Source of the DNA: Thiovibrio frasassiensis
GTDB lineage: Bacteria > Desulfobacterota > Desulfobulbia > Desulfobulbales > Desulfurivibrionaceae
Length of the DNA: 64,000 nucleotides
Assembly: GCF_029607905.1 (NCBI RefSeq)
Contig: NZ_JAPHEH010000001.1
Location: forward strand, 1,951,530 to 2,015,529
Direction: 5' to 3'
Position numbers and translations under genes: made by a program
Notes under the pieces: generated by a model
Databases searched by the model: none
Told to the model about the DNA's origin: nothing
The model's input: only the letters and a program-made list of their open reading frames with translations
Shown: positions 63,485-64,000 of the stretch, piece after piece
Position numbering within the stretch: the first letter of the stretch is position 1
Layout of the letters: each line of letters starts with the position of its first letter

Positions 63485-64000
63485 TTACTTCCAGCAGTAG
63501 GATATTTCTGTCTCACTCTGCCAGCTGTCCCAGAGATAGGCCTCCTCCCGTTGTTGGGCAATGGTCCGGAAGGCATAGCGAACCTGCTCCTCAAAGAAGC
63601 TGCAGTAGGGGCTTGGCGCATTGATGTCGCCGGACACCTTGTAGATCTCAGCCGGGCAAGGAGCCCCGCAGAAATGCCGGATGGCGCATCCTGCGCAGGG
63701 GAGAATCTTTTCCACCTTCCGGTTCGTCACCTCTTGAAAGGGCTTGCTGGCCAGAATATCAACAGGGTCATCACGGAAGATGTTTCCGCCGGAGAACTCG
63801 TTCATGCCGATGAATTCACTGCACGGCACGACCTCGCCGTCAGCGGAAACGGCAAAAAAGCAACGGCCGCCGCCGCAGGGAGAGATGTCGCACATCAACC
63901 TGCGTCCGGTCGGGCCGATAACTCCCGCCAGGACATTGGCGAAGTTGGCGATGACAAGTTTTCTCCCGGTTTGTTCAAAAAGCTTAAAGGAGTGGTCCAG
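63485..64000 (-). CDS. Radical SAM/SPASM protein (partial, N-terminus off the right edge)
   Basis: 171 residues are visible and the frame is open to base 64000, so the N-terminal radical SAM core with its CxxxCxxC is outside the window. Visible is the SPASM domain that binds extra 4Fe-4S clusters: RLMCDISPCGGGRCFF, GEVVPC, then CAGCAIRHFCGAPC (C-x2-C-x5-C-x3-C) and a late Cys (SPYCSFFEEQV). SPASM enzymes mature peptides or sulfatases. The CDISPCGGGRC stretch resembles peptide-modifying enzymes such as CbpB from memory; unverified. A precursor peptide gene, if any, would lie right of the window. Confidence 0.8.
   Translation of the reverse strand: MDHSFKLFEQTGRKLVIANFANVLAGVIGPTGRRLMCDISPCGGGRCFFAVSADGEVVPCSEFIGMNEFSGGNIFRDDPVDILASKPFQEVTNRKVEKILPCAGCAIRHFCGAPCPAEIYKVSGDINAPSPYCSFFEEQVRYAFRTIAQQREEAYLWDSWQSETEISYCWK

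Overview
The window looks like a chromosomal core segment of a Gram-negative, anaerobic or facultatively anaerobic member of the Desulfobacterota (Desulfobulbales-like). The pointers are a lipid A gene block (lpxD-fabZ-lpxA-lpxI), Bam/Lol envelope genes, a class II (B12-dependent) ribonucleotide reductase, an octaheme cytochrome c, an iron-sulfur flavoprotein, a short 'core' MetE-like methyltransferase and a PxxKW-type cysteine-rich small protein. This assignment is an inference from gene content. I see no rRNA, tRNA, CRISPR array, prophage or insertion sequence; the only accessory-looking element is one toxin-antitoxin pair. Layout: 0-2.8 kb (minus strand) is a cyclic-di-GMP module: a PilZ protein cut by the left edge, a heme-c sensing diguanylate cyclase and a second membrane diguanylate cyclase. 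2.9-8.6 kb (minus) runs thioredoxin, a very large SNF2 ATPase, then a MutY with an intact Nudix domain. 8.6-11.6 kb (plus) holds a metallo-beta-lactamase fold hydrolase, an AI-2E-type permease, a Bax inhibitor-1 protein and a tiny lipoprotein. 11.7-16 kb (minus) has an anchored unknown protein and a MoxR/NorQ-like AAA plus VWA (NorD/CbbO-like) pair. 16-23.8 kb carries an unknown protein, PxxKW, pilC, eno, ihfA and the lipid A block. 23.8-29.3 kb carries a sugar-1-phosphate nucleotidyltransferase plus sugar kinase (MurU/AmgK-like), der and a PAS histidine kinase. 29.3-35.4 kb has nrdJ behind tandem NrdR boxes, then an overlapping histidine kinase / REC-DUF3369-HD-GYP pair. 35.4-37.9 kb has a ParB-like protein, a RibD-C-type reductase and a PP-loop ATPase. 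38-39.7 kb is a monocistronic octaheme cytochrome behind a consensus sigma-54 promoter. 39.9-42.3 kb (minus) holds nfeD-SPFH-DUF2784 and the toxin-antitoxin pair. 42.6-45.8 kb has a glycosyltransferase, folE2 (TTG start) and a CCA-adding-type nucleotidyltransferase. 45.9-62.8 kb (plus) runs glgP, core metE-like, lysS, lolC/E, lolD, bamA, mfd, surA-like, rodZ-like and recO. 62.8-64 kb (minus) has an iron-sulfur flavoprotein and the C-terminal part of a radical SAM/SPASM protein cut by the right edge. How the genes work together: LpxD/FabZ/LpxA/LpxI feed outer-membrane lipid A, while LolCE-D, BamA and SurA move and fold outer-membrane lipoproteins and proteins, so two envelope-biogenesis clusters lie in one window. 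The PilZ receptor, two cyclases and an HD-GYP phosphodiesterase give a full set of c-di-GMP make, break and read functions, tied to heme/redox sensing and to pilC. Redox genes (octaheme cytochrome, heme-c cyclase, Isf flavoprotein, thioredoxin) fit an anaerobic respiratory lifestyle. Most of the window is ordinary housekeeping DNA. The less ordinary items are the shared leader in front of two c-di-GMP genes, the sigma-54 cytochrome promoter, the NrdR boxes, BamA with an extra N-terminal domain, the SNF2 protein with a roughly 900-residue N-terminal region and the radical SAM/SPASM gene on the right edge.
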